Origin: Micavibrio sp. | GTDB lineage: Bacteria; Pseudomonadota; Alphaproteobacteria; UBA9219 | NCBI GenBank assembly: GCA_020718105.1 | Contig: DYDA01000012.1 | Location: 1-60,763 of the forward strand | Reading direction: 5' to 3' | DNA: 60,763 bases | In this document: piece after piece, positions 43,301 to 50,492 of the stretch | Numbering within the stretch: position 1 is the first letter of the stretch | How the letters are laid out: each line of letters begins with the position of its first letter | The notes under the pieces: generated by a model | Told to the model about the DNA's origin: nothing | What the model saw: the letters and a program-made list of their open reading frames with translations, nothing else | Databases searched by the model: none | Made by a program: the position numbers and the translations under genes

Positions 43301-44283
43301 GACACGTTTGGTTTTTCTTTGTTAAGGAGCGGCGTTAAAACCCGCTCCTTAACTTTTTGAGGATCAGCAAAGACAAGATCGACCGCTAGAACGGCGACAT
43401 GGGGCTGAAAGGCCGTGGGCACGCGCACGAAATCTTTGGCCGTGGTAATAAGCCGCAGTCCCTTTTCTTGCGCGCGTTGGGTAAGATTTTCCAGATCGCT
43501 TGCGCTGTAACGATAATGATCGGGAAAGTCTTGTGTCAGGGCAACGGCCAGTCCAGCCTTGCGGCAAGATTCATAAAACTTAGATGGTCGTCCAATCCCC
43601 GCAAAGGCCAGCACGTTCGGCTTGGCTAAAAAAGTGGGATTAAGGGCGGGTTTGAGCGAGGCTTGAAGGATGGGCGCGTCAAGAGCCTTGGCGCAGCCCC
43701 AAAGGTCCTCACCGATCAGAACGATGGCATCGATACGGGGTAGGGCGTCGCTTATCGTTTCGCGCAAGGGGCCAGCGGGAATAAGGCGCTGGTTGCCAAA
43801 GCCCGCTTCGCCATCAATGACAAGCAGAGCAACGTCCGCCGCAACTTTGGGGTTTTGCAGCCCATCATCAAGGATGATGACGGTGGCTTCTTTTTCTGCC
43901 TCGCGGATGGCGGCCTCGCGCTGCCTTGCAATCCAACATGGCGCTTTTTGGGCCAAAAGAAGCGCCTCGTCCCCGACATCTGCCGCCGTATGGCGGTTTA
44001 AATCGATGCGTAAGGGGCCTTTTTCGCTCCCGCCGTAGCCGCGTGAAACGAAGACGGGTTTTTGTCCTTCTTTGATCAACATCTGGGCCAGAGCTAAAGC
44101 CGTGGGTGTTTTCCCCGCGCCGCCCGCCACGATATTGCCGATGCATAAGATGGGAACGGACGCTGCATAGGGGGTGATCACGCCGCGCCGCACCAGCGTT
44201 GCCGCTCTGTAAAGCTGCCCAAGGGGGGAGAGCAAGTGGGCGCGAAGGCTTTTTTGACGATACCAGAAAGACGGTGTTTTCAT
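43297..44283 (-). CDS. lpxK: Tetraacyldisaccharide 4'-kinase LpxK
   Basis: 328 residues from the ATG at 44283, which overlaps the waaA stop as ATGA; the open frame to 44361 is inside waaA. The P-loop is GNIVAGGAGKTPTALALA (49-66), as in LpxK. SRGYGGSEKGP and ILDDGLQNPKVAADVALLVIDGEAGFGN (DDGxQ motif) follow, then FPDHYRYSASDLENL. It phosphorylates the 4' position of the lipid A precursor at the inner membrane. Its last codons contain, on the opposite strand, the terminator of phbB. Confidence 0.95.
   Translation of the reverse strand: MKTPSFWYRQKSLRAHLLSPLGQLYRAATLVRRGVITPYAASVPILCIGNIVAGGAGKTPTALALAQMLIKEGQKPVFVSRGYGGSEKGPLRIDLNRHTAADVGDEALLLAQKAPCWIARQREAAIREAEKEATVIILDDGLQNPKVAADVALLVIDGEAGFGNQRLIPAGPLRETISDALPRIDAIVLIGEDLWGCAKALDAPILQASLKPALNPTFLAKPNVLAFAGIGRPSKFYESCRKAGLAVALTQDFPDHYRYSASDLENLTQRAQEKGLRLITTAKDFVRVPTAFQPHVAVLAVDLVFADPQKVKERVLTPLLNKEKPNVS
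43321..43358 (+). terminator. Rho-independent terminator of the phb operon, inside the lpxK 3' coding end
   Basis: GTTAAGGAGCGG (43321-43332) and CCGCTCCTTAAC (43342-43353) form a perfect 12-bp stem with a 9-base loop, followed by TTTTT (43354-43358). It starts 21 bases after the phbB stop. The same bases encode the C-terminal residues of LpxK on the minus strand. Confidence 0.9.
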
Positions 44284-45542
44284 GGGGTTTGGTCCAGCGA
44301 AAAGAACGGATCCAGCGCGGTCAGTGTATCGCTTAGAATGGCTTGTTTGCTTTGCGCCCAAGCGCGTCCCGTCGTTGCCAGTGCTTCTATAGCGGCGGAG
44401 TCTTTGAGTAAGTGAGAGAGCGTATCGGCCAGATCGGTTTCGTCTAAGACTTGCCGCGCCGCGCCAACGGCCAGCATATCGTCGGCCATGATTGCGAAGT
44501 TATCCATGCGGGGGCCTAGAAGTGTCACGCAGCCAAGCAAGGCTGGCTCTATGGGATTATGGCCTCCCCATGTGAAGGATCCGGCAAGGCAGCATAAGGG
44601 ACAAAGGCGATAAAAGAGACCAAGTTCGCCCATCGTATCGGCAAGATAGAAAGCCGTTTGTGGCATAATCGGCTCGTTTTTAGAACGGCAGGCGAGGGGG
44701 ATGTTCTTTTTTTCGATCAAGTGGGCGATGTCATCACCACGTTGAGGGTGACGCGGCACGATCACCGTGAGAAGAGAGGGGAACACTTTGTGAAGGTGAG
44801 CGTGAACGCGCAGCGCAATTTCTTCCTCGCCCTCATGGGTAGAGGCCATAAGCCAAACGGGGCGCTTGCCGATGACGGCGCGAAGTTGTTCCAGTTCTTT
44901 TTCATCATGTGGCAAAGGCTCGGCAGCAAACTTAAGATTGCCGATGACACGTGTATCGCGAAGGCCAAGAGCGGCAAAGCGACTGCGTTCGGCGCCTGTT
45001 TGGGCAAGACCCAACGCAAAGACGCTCAACATCATCTTCGTGCTGCCAATCATCCGCCAGCGACGATAGGACTTTTCGGACATGCGGCCATTAAGGAGAA
45101 CGGCGGGGATTCTACGCTCTTTCATGGCGGCCAGCATATTGGGCCATAGCTCGGATTCTACCCACAAAGCCAAATCAGGCTTCCAATGATTCAGAAAGCG
45201 GTTGACGTAAGGCCAACGATCAACGGGCATGAATTGGTGAAAGACGCCCTTAGGAAGGCGTGATTCAACAAGGCCAGCCGATGTTGTTGTTCCTGTCGTT
45301 AAAAGGATGGACCAAGTCGGATGGCGTTCACGTAAGGCTTTGATAAGGGCAAGCACCGACATGACCTCGCCCACGCTGGCGGCATGACACCAGACCAACT
45401 TGCCATGAGGGCGGGGCAGGGAGGCGTGACCAAGGCGTTCATTAAACCGAAGAGCATCTTCGCGTCCCTTGGCTTTGCGAAAGCGAAGGTAGAGCGCGAT
45501 CAGCGGCGCAAAAAGGTTGGTAAGGAAGCGATAAAAGGGCAT
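44280..45542 (-). CDS. waaA: 3-deoxy-D-manno-octulosonic acid (Kdo) transferase
   Basis: 420 residues. An N-terminal membrane anchor (FLTNLFAPLIALYLRFR) precedes the GT30 domain: RFNERLG (32-38), WCHAASVGEVMSVLALI (51-67), LLTTGTTTSAG, and a C-terminal GT-B half with ASTHEGEEEIALRVH and SFTWGGHNPIEPALLG, the Kdo/CMP-Kdo site. It adds Kdo to lipid IVA. Directly before its ATG lie heptamers (ACTCTGA read on the coding strand) and no Shine-Dalgarno site. It is translationally coupled with lpxK. mlaC lies 158 bases upstream on the same strand. Confidence 0.96.
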   Translation of the reverse strand: MPFYRFLTNLFAPLIALYLRFRKAKGREDALRFNERLGHASLPRPHGKLVWCHAASVGEVMSVLALIKALRERHPTWSILLTTGTTTSAGLVESRLPKGVFHQFMPVDRWPYVNRFLNHWKPDLALWVESELWPNMLAAMKERRIPAVLLNGRMSEKSYRRWRMIGSTKMMLSVFALGLAQTGAERSRFAALGLRDTRVIGNLKFAAEPLPHDEKELEQLRAVIGKRPVWLMASTHEGEEEIALRVHAHLHKVFPSLLTVIVPRHPQRGDDIAHLIEKKNIPLACRSKNEPIMPQTAFYLADTMGELGLFYRLCPLCCLAGSFTWGGHNPIEPALLGCVTLLGPRMDNFAIMADDMLAVGAARQVLDETDLADTLSHLLKDSAAIEALATTGRAWAQSKQAILSDTLTALDPFFSLDQTP

Positions 45543-45577
45543 TCAGAGTTCAGAGTTCAGAGTTCAGAGATCAAGAG
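45543..45577 (-). repeat. Heptamer array abutting the waaA start
   Basis: On the plus strand: three TCAGAGT, then TCAGAGA and TCAAGAG, period 7. On the coding (minus) strand this reads ...TCTCTGA, ACTCTGA three times, then ATG directly. No purine-rich ribosome site lies between array and ATG. A second, more degenerate heptamer array in the inverse orientation lies at 45668-45702. Confidence 0.9.
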
Positions 45578-45667
45578 CGTGGAGTATAATGTAACTCGTA
45601 TTCAGCTTCATCGCCATTGGTTTTTCTTTGATAAGGTCGTGGCAAAGAAGATAGGGGGGGCTCTCCC

Positions 45668-45702
45668 CTGAGCTCTGATCTCTAAACTCTAATCTCTCTC
45701 TT
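45668..45702 (+). repeat. Degenerate heptamer array at the mlaC 3' end
   Basis: Five units with 7-base period: CTGAGCT, CTGATCT, CTAAACT, CTAATCT, CTCTCTT. It runs into the mlaC stop codon (45701-45703). Together with the inverse array at 45543-45577 it brackets about 90 bases (45578-45667) in which I see no gene or site. Confidence 0.8.
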
Positions 45703-46387
45703 ATCCCTTCTTTTCTTCTTTAGCGGGCGCTCCTGCGTTCACGCGATCACGCATCAGCGTTAGCAAAGCGCCGATGTCGCCGCCGTTGCGTTGAATAACC
45801 GCTGAGTATTCTTGTCGTTGCGTGACGCTCATGCTCACGCCTTCGACGACAACGTCAAGGATGCCCATTTTTCCGTCTTTTTGGCGCACGCGCCATGCAA
45901 CGGTTGTGGGGGCTGAGCCATCGGGATGCGTGATGTCGCTGTTCACCATAACATCCTTGTCGCCTTCTGGCGTTGATGAGCGAGCCTTGAAGCCTTCCCC
46001 CGTATACAGGGCAAAGCGGTCAGAATAGGTTTTGACGACAAGGGCTTCGAATAGATCCATATACTCTTTTTGCTGTTCAGGTGTCGCGGTGGCCCAGCTG
46101 CTGCGGCCAATGACGAAACGAGCAATGGTTGGCAGATCAAACGTCTCGCGCAGCATGTTGCGGAATTGGGTGTTGCGTTCTTCTGGCGAGGAGTCTTTAT
46201 TCGCCAAAATAGCGATGGCGCGATCACCAAGGGATTGAATGAACTTGGCTTGCTCAGAAAGCTCAACGACGGCCTCGGTCTTGGCGGCAGATTCTTGTGC
46301 CACAGCCATGAGGGGTGTCATTAAGCCTGCGACAAAGAAAAAAGCGCAAAATCGTACAAATGAGGAAGATTTTAACAACATCGACAC
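45701..46387 (-). CDS. mlaC: MlaC-family phospholipid-binding periplasmic protein
   Basis: 228 residues. A signal peptide (FVRFCAFFFVAGLMTPLMAVAQE, cleavage near residue 30) is followed by the MlaC/Ttg2D/Tol-tolerance domain: EERNTQFRNMLRETFDLPTIARFVIGRSSWATATPEQQKEYMDLFEALVVKTYSDRF, then WRVRQKDGKMGILDVVVEGVSM and a C-terminal helix SAVIQRNGGDIGALLTLMRDRV. In the Mla pathway it ferries phospholipid between outer and inner membrane. No mlaDEF genes are in the window. The mature end is Lys/Glu-rich. Confidence 0.93.
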   Translation of the reverse strand: MSMLLKSSSFVRFCAFFFVAGLMTPLMAVAQESAAKTEAVVELSEQAKFIQSLGDRAIAILANKDSSPEERNTQFRNMLRETFDLPTIARFVIGRSSWATATPEQQKEYMDLFEALVVKTYSDRFALYTGEGFKARSSTPEGDKDVMVNSDITHPDGSAPTTVAWRVRQKDGKMGILDVVVEGVSMSVTQRQEYSAVIQRNGGDIGALLTLMRDRVNAGAPAKEEKKG

Positions 46388-46484
46388 AACGCTCCGTAAG
46401 AGGGAAGAATCATAAAACAGCCCAGCAAGCTGTCATCAACATATAGCGATAGAAGAACAAAAGAAAAAGGGGAATTTTTCGACA

Positions 46485-46599
46485 TATAGTCCGTCCGATT
46501 GAAAACCCGAAAATTTTTTCTCCGCCAAGACGCATAAGGCCAAGGTCAATCAACAGCCGCGGCCAAAAAATTTTCGGGTTTTCAAGTTGACGTAGTATA
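46485..46599. mobile_element. Candidate MITE: 115-bp element with long terminal inverted repeats and TA flanks
   Basis: A perfect 21-bp inverted repeat (46499-46519 with 46565-46585; core GAAAACCCGAAAATTTTTT) is continued outward with mismatches to 35 bp (19 of 24 outer positions aligned), ending in TATA on both sides. A 45-base centre contains no coding sequence. TA at both ends fits the target duplication of Tc1/mariner/IS630-type transposases. It carries no transposase, so it would be a non-autonomous element. It lies upstream of mlaC in an 800-base gap. Confidence 0.55.
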
Positions 46600-46634
46600 C
46601 TGCAAAAGGGGGCGCTTGAGCTGCACCCCGTCGT

Positions 46635-46712
46635 TTAGACCAGCAGGTGGGGTAAATTAAGATCTATGGATTTATCCGTTTGTCCTGTTTCCACGCGCTC
46701 TTTGGGTTTCAT
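46635..46712 (-). CDS. Possible 25-residue peptide with strong ribosome binding site
   Basis: ATG at 46712 (minus), AGGAGA about 6 bases upstream, stop TAA at 46635-46637. The peptide is MKPKERVETGQTDKSIDLNL followed by PHLLV. The strong Shine-Dalgarno site is the main support; the ORF is too short to judge by codon use. It begins just after a 12-bp hairpin (46728-46759), which would sit in its 5' leader. It could be a small protein, a leader peptide or chance. Confidence 0.35.
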   Translation of the reverse strand: MKPKERVETGQTDKSIDLNLPHLLV

Positions 46713-46727
46713 GTTCGCTCTCCTGCA

Positions 46728-46765
46728 AATCAGGCGGCAATATAGTGTGCCGCCTGATTTTTTGC
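46728..46765 (+). terminator. Strong hairpin with T tract (plus-strand terminator shape)
   Basis: AATCAGGCGGCA (46728-46739), 8-base loop, TGCCGCCTGATT (46748-46759), then TTTT. On the plus strand this is a textbook Rho-independent terminator, yet no plus-strand gene lies upstream before mlaC (opposite strand). On the minus strand it would form in the leader of the 25-residue ORF. Confidence 0.7.
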
Positions 46766-47190
46766 TTTTGGCGATCCAAAATCGGGCGACGCTTACAAAA
46801 GCTTTATGAATCAATGAGTTAGCTGCTGCCCAAAACCGAGTCAGTTTTCTTATATTTCAATGGGTTACGGCATTAACTTTGAGCGGAAGGCGATCGAGAG
46901 GCACAATCTTACGCTCTTCGGGCTGAGAATCGATAAAAAACACAAGATTCGTTGATTTTATTGGGTTTTTTCTGAACAGAAAAGGAGGCGAAAAAGAGGG
47001 CAAAAAAGGGGTGGAGAAAAGAGGGGAGAAAAGGGGGGAATTCATTACCTGATCCTTATGTGCAGGCATCCATTAAACATCGTTTCCTGATGGCGCGCCG
47101 ACTACACTGTAATTTGTAAGGCTCAAAGACTTTTAAAAAGCACCCTCGCAGGCCGCAAATTTGCAACCCATAACCACAAAGGAAACCAAA

Positions 47191-47514
47191 ATGTTTGAAA
47201 CAATCAGAGACGGCAAAGACACGATGACCAAAGACTCGGCTCATCACGCCAGTGGCCACCTCGTTGACGAGGTCAAAAAGATGGCTCGCAATTTCAAAGC
47301 TGACGCAACCGATACCGCAAACGCCGCAAAAAATGATTTAGAAGGTGTGGCTCGCGAGACAGGCACGCAGATGCGCGCCTTTGCGGATTCTGCTGGGCAT
47401 AGCCTCAAGGATGCAGGTGACACAGTGGCCGTCAAGATTCGTGACAATCCCATTCAGTCAACTCTTATTGCTCTGGGTGTGGGGCTTCTTGCGGGCATTA
47501 TTTATCGTCGTTGA
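47191..47514 (+). CDS. DUF883/ElaB-YqjD-like small membrane-anchored protein
   Basis: 107 residues from the ATG at 47191 (AGGAAA upstream; the frame is open from 47161). A long amphipathic helical region (VDEVKKMARNFKADATDTANAAKNDLEGVARETGTQMRAFADSAG) precedes one C-terminal membrane helix, IQSTLIALGVGLLAGIIYRR, ending in the family's typical GxxxGxxxxRR. Known relatives (ElaB, YqjD) are stationary-phase or stress-induced inner-membrane proteins that bind ribosomes. The 803 bases between mlaC and this gene hold the MITE, the hairpin, the doubtful peptide and a purine-rich tract (46979-47040). A related membrane gene follows after 28 bases. Confidence 0.85.
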   Translation: MFETIRDGKDTMTKDSAHHASGHLVDEVKKMARNFKADATDTANAAKNDLEGVARETGTQMRAFADSAGHSLKDAGDTVAVKIRDNPIQSTLIALGVGLLAGIIYRR

Positions 47515-47542
47515 ACGTGGGCATCCATCCGATAATCTGTGA

Positions 47543-47938
47543 ATGGAAAATCCAATGATCAGCAACCTTCTTGGCGTAGCAAGTGTCGGCAGTGTTCTGG
47601 CAAGTGCAAACATCATGCACCGTTTTTTGTCATCCATGGCCAAAATCATGGTGCTGGCAATCGTCTGTGCCTTTATGCTCTGCGCCTTGCTGGTTGCTGT
47701 TTTTGTAGCGCTCTATTTTGGCTTGGTTCGCTATGGACTCGATCCTGTTGATGTCACGATGGCGTTAGGTGCCGTGGCGCTTTTGCTAACGATCACCTTG
47801 GTGGCAGCAACCGCTCATCAACTTCGACGTTTTCGCGATCACTCTGCTTACAGTTTGCCAAAATCAAACAGCCCTTGGCCTGATTTAGGAAGCATAGTGA
47901 ACGCCTTTATTGATGGCTTTCTCAACAGCAAGAAGTAG
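47543..47938 (+). CDS. Small two-helix membrane protein (putative Actinobacteriota-type holin-like/DUF1469 family)
   Basis: 131 residues with two strong membrane helices (IMVLAIVCAFMLCALLVAVFVALYFGLV and VTMALGAVALLLTITLVAATA) separated by a short polar turn, and a hydrophilic C-terminus. This layout after a DUF883 gene is the common ElaB/YqjD-YqjE-type arrangement (YqjE and Phage_holin_3_6), so it is probably the YqjE-like partner. An ATG at 47555 with GGAAAA upstream is an equally good start. Family naming is tentative. Confidence 0.65.
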   Translation: MENPMISNLLGVASVGSVLASANIMHRFLSSMAKIMVLAIVCAFMLCALLVAVFVALYFGLVRYGLDPVDVTMALGAVALLLTITLVAATAHQLRRFRDHSAYSLPKSNSPWPDLGSIVNAFIDGFLNSKK

Positions 47939-48014
47939 GTAGTCAAGCAACATTTTACAACCTCTTTTTGGCAAATGCCCTGCCTGATGGCGATTTAAGA
48001 TACTTCTCAAAAGC

Positions 48015-48184
48015 TGGTGGACCTGATCGGGATCGAACCGCTGTGCGCGTAGGCGCACAACATATATTTTGTCGGTTCGATTATCCTGATGATTGTTTTT
48101 GGTGGACCTGATCGGGATCGAACCGCTGTGCGCGTAGGCGCACAACATATATTTTGTCGGTTCGATTATCCTGATGATTGTTTT
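48015..48184. repeat. Tandem 85-bp repeat built from the tRNA-Ala 3' end
   Basis: Two identical 85-bp units (48015-48099, 48100-48184) directly adjoin the tRNA gene. The first 26 bases of each unit equal the last 26 bases of tRNA-Ala (T arm from its third pair, acceptor strand, CCA). The rest contains a hairpin (GTGCGC, 4 bases, GCGCAC) and GTCGGTTCGAT, an inverted copy of the tRNA T arm. The remainder of the 47939-48379 gap shows no gene. Confidence 0.95.
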
Positions 48185-48260
<76 letters not shown>

Positions 48261-48379
48261 GTTTTACCAAACGGCGAGGGTCTTTATGATGGGGGATGTG
48301 CGGGATGTCAAGCTTCCCTTGCCATTCTTATCGTTAACGATTATTGTGCAAACAGTTTTGCGAAAAAAAAGGAGGCCTT

Positions 48380-48682
48380 ATGTCTGTTCTGATGTCGTTT
48401 TTTGCCGCTTTGATTGAGGTTGTAAGGCTTGTTCTTGGTCTTTATATCTGGGTTTTGATCGTTGGCGCTGTGCTAAGCTGGCTCCTTGCTTTTGACATTG
48501 TTAATGGCCGCAGCCGGTTCGTTCAAAGCGTGGGAGATATTTGTTCGCGTCTGACAGAGCCTCTCTTGCGTCCGATTCGTCGTTTTGTGCCTTTGATCGG
48601 TGGGCTTGATCTTTCTCCTGTCGTTTTGATCTTTGCGATTATGTTTATCCAGTCCTTCCTGACCCATCTTTTGGCCTATTGA
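48380..48682 (+). CDS. YggT family membrane protein
   Basis: 100 residues from the ATG at 48380, with GGAGG 5 bases upstream. Two hydrophobic halves carry the YggT pattern: VVRLVLGLYIWVLIVGAVLSWLLAFDIVNGRSRFV, then LTEPLLRPIRRFVPLIGGLDLSPVVLIFAIMFIQSFL (the P-L-L-x-P-I-R-R-x-x-P motif is diagnostic). The family is linked to osmotic tolerance and division-associated loci (ylmG in Gram-positives). folD starts 3 bases after its stop. Confidence 0.92.
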   Translation: MSVLMSFFAALIEVVRLVLGLYIWVLIVGAVLSWLLAFDIVNGRSRFVQSVGDICSRLTEPLLRPIRRFVPLIGGLDLSPVVLIFAIMFIQSFLTHLLAY

Positions 48683-48685
48683 TCC

Positions 48686-49567
48686 ATGACCTCTCGTTTA
48701 ATTGATGGCTTGGCCATGGCGGCGCAAATCCGCGCAGGGCTGGCGGAACACGCGCTTGATATGAAAACGCGGCAAGGTGGCATTGTGCCCGGTTTGGCCG
48801 TGGTTCTTATCGGGGACGATCCAGCCAGTCAGGTTTATGTGCGTAACAAAAACCGCGTCTGCGAAGAGGTGGGGTTTCGTTCCTATAGCCATACGTTGCC
48901 GTCTTCGACGACGGAAATGGAACTTTTGGCGCTGATTAATGAGTTGAACAACAATCCTCAAATCAACGGGATTTTGATCCAGCTTCCTTTGCCAGATCAT
49001 CTTAATGAAAGAACGGTGATCAACGCGATTGATCCGATTAAGGACGTGGATGGCTTTCATCCTGTGAACGTGGGGCGGCAGACGACGGGGCTGATGAGCC
49101 TTGCGCCGTGCACGCCTTTGGGGTGCATGATGATGTTGAACGATGCGCTTCCTGATCTGGGGGGTAAAAAGGCGCTGGTCGTTGGGCGCTCCAACATCGT
49201 GGGCAAGCCGATGGCGCTCATGTTGCTTCAGTCCAGTTGCACGGTGACTATCGCGCACTCGCGCACGCAAAACCTGCGCGAGGAATGCCTTGCGGCCGAT
49301 ATTCTTGTGGCGGCGATTGGTCGTCCTGCCTTTATCAAAGGCGATTGGGTTAAAGAAGGCGCGGTGGTGATCGACGTTGGGATCAACAGAATTACAGACC
49401 CCGAAACGGGCAAGCATAAACTGTGCGGCGATGTTGAGTTTGACGTGGCGCGGGAACGCGCCGCCGCGATTACGCCTGTGCCGGGTGGCGTGGGACCGAT
49501 GACGATTGCCTGTCTTATGCAAAACACGTTGCAGGCAACGATGATGCAAAACGGCTGGGGATGGTAG
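48686..49567 (+). CDS. folD: Methylenetetrahydrofolate dehydrogenase/cyclohydrolase FolD
   Basis: 293 residues. Catalytic Lys55 lies in [16 protein letters not shown]. The signatures [16 protein letters not shown] and [12 protein letters not shown] are present, and the NADP site is [23 protein letters not shown] with [18 protein letters not shown] at the end. It interconverts methylene-, methenyl- and 10-formyl-tetrahydrofolate in the cytoplasm. It is part of a compact unit with yggT and the glycosyltransferase gene (6-base gap). Confidence 0.98.
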   Translation: MTSRLIDGLAMAAQIRAGLAEHALDMKTRQGGIVPGLAVVLIGDDPASQVYVRNKNRVCEEVGFRSYSHTLPSSTTEMELLALINELNNNPQINGILIQLPLPDHLNERTVINAIDPIKDVDGFHPVNVGRQTTGLMSLAPCTPLGCMMMLNDALPDLGGKKALVVGRSNIVGKPMALMLLQSSCTVTIAHSRTQNLREECLAADILVAAIGRPAFIKGDWVKEGAVVIDVGINRITDPETGKHKLCGDVEFDVARERAAAITPVPGGVGPMTIACLMQNTLQATMMQNGWGW

Positions 49568-49573
49568 GGAGCC

Positions 49574-50365
49574 ATGGCCGCGCCTGCCTCCGCCTCTTTG
49601 CAGCTTAGCGCCCTTGTTGTGGCGCATAACGAGGCGGCGCAGTTGGCGGCTTGTCTTGACGGGCTTTCCTTTTGTGATGAGATTGTGGTGGTGCTTGACC
49701 GTTGTACCGATGACTCGCGGGCTATTGCCGTAACGCGTGGAGCTAAGATCATCGAAGGTGCATGGGAGATCGAGGGCGCACGGCGTCAAGCAGGCCAAGC
49801 GGCTTGCGCGGGGCGCTGGGTGTTTGAAGTGGATGCGGATGAGCGCGTCCCCGATGCCGTGGCGGCGGAAATCCGCGCTGTTTTAAACGCCCGCGAAGCG
49901 GCGGGGCAGGGGGCGGATTATTGGCGCATCCCGTTCGATAATTACATAGGGGATCGTCTGGTGCGCTATGGCTGGGGCGCTAGTTTTGGCGTGAGCGCTA
50001 AAGCGATTTTGTACCGCCAAGGCATCAAGCATTGGGGGGCGCAACGCGTGCATCCCAAAGTTCTTATGGATGGTGTGGCGGGTTTGCCTTTGCAAGGGCG
50101 CATGGCGCATTATGTGGATCACGATGTGTCGGACATGATCCAGCGGCTTGATCGTTATACCAGCCTCCATGCTCGTGACATGATGGATGAAGGCGATGCC
50201 AGCACGCTTGGCAAAAACGTGGCGAGAATTTTTGGGCGTTTTTACAAATGCTATGTCCTGCGCAAGGGCTACCGCGAGGGCGCGATGGGCATCGTGATCG
50301 CGCTGTGTGCGGGGCTTTACCCCTTCCTGTCCTATGTTAAAGCACAAGAATTAACGAAAAAGTAA
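49574..50365 (+). CDS. Family 2 glycosyltransferase (WaaE/KdtX-like)
   Basis: 263 residues. GT2 N-terminus: LSALVVAHNEAAQLAACLDGLSFCDEIVVVLDRCTDDSRAIA; donor-metal DxD in FEVDADERVP; then a GARRQAG motif that in WaaE-type enzymes precedes it. The later part (HPKVLMDGVAGLPLQGRMAHYVDHDVSDMIQRLDRYTSLHARDM) matches LPS core beta-1,4-glucosyltransferases. It probably adds a hexose or heptose to LPS core or another surface glycan. A C-terminal hydrophobic segment (GAMGIVIALCAGLYPFLSYV) may be membrane-associated. Confidence 0.88.
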   Translation: MAAPASASLQLSALVVAHNEAAQLAACLDGLSFCDEIVVVLDRCTDDSRAIAVTRGAKIIEGAWEIEGARRQAGQAACAGRWVFEVDADERVPDAVAAEIRAVLNAREAAGQGADYWRIPFDNYIGDRLVRYGWGASFGVSAKAILYRQGIKHWGAQRVHPKVLMDGVAGLPLQGRMAHYVDHDVSDMIQRLDRYTSLHARDMMDEGDASTLGKNVARIFGRFYKCYVLRKGYREGAMGIVIALCAGLYPFLSYVKAQELTKK

Positions 50366-50492
50366 GCAGAGTTTGTCGTTTTTTGCTGAAATAGGGCGAG
50401 AATGTGACCCTGAAACTAATACCTGAACATAATTTAAACCACTTTTGATGTATAATGGCCAAGTTGAAATTTTATTTAAAGTTAGGATTGAA

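Noticed and set aside
45384-45671. 95-residue plus ORF between waaA and mlaC
   Set aside because: It begins inside waaA on the opposite strand and is mostly heptamer array; no ribosome site.
46857-47069. 70-residue minus-strand ORF ending VPLDRLPLKVN (ParB-like ending)
   Set aside because: The match is only a few residues, the first half is the complement of a purine tract, and there is no good ribosome site.
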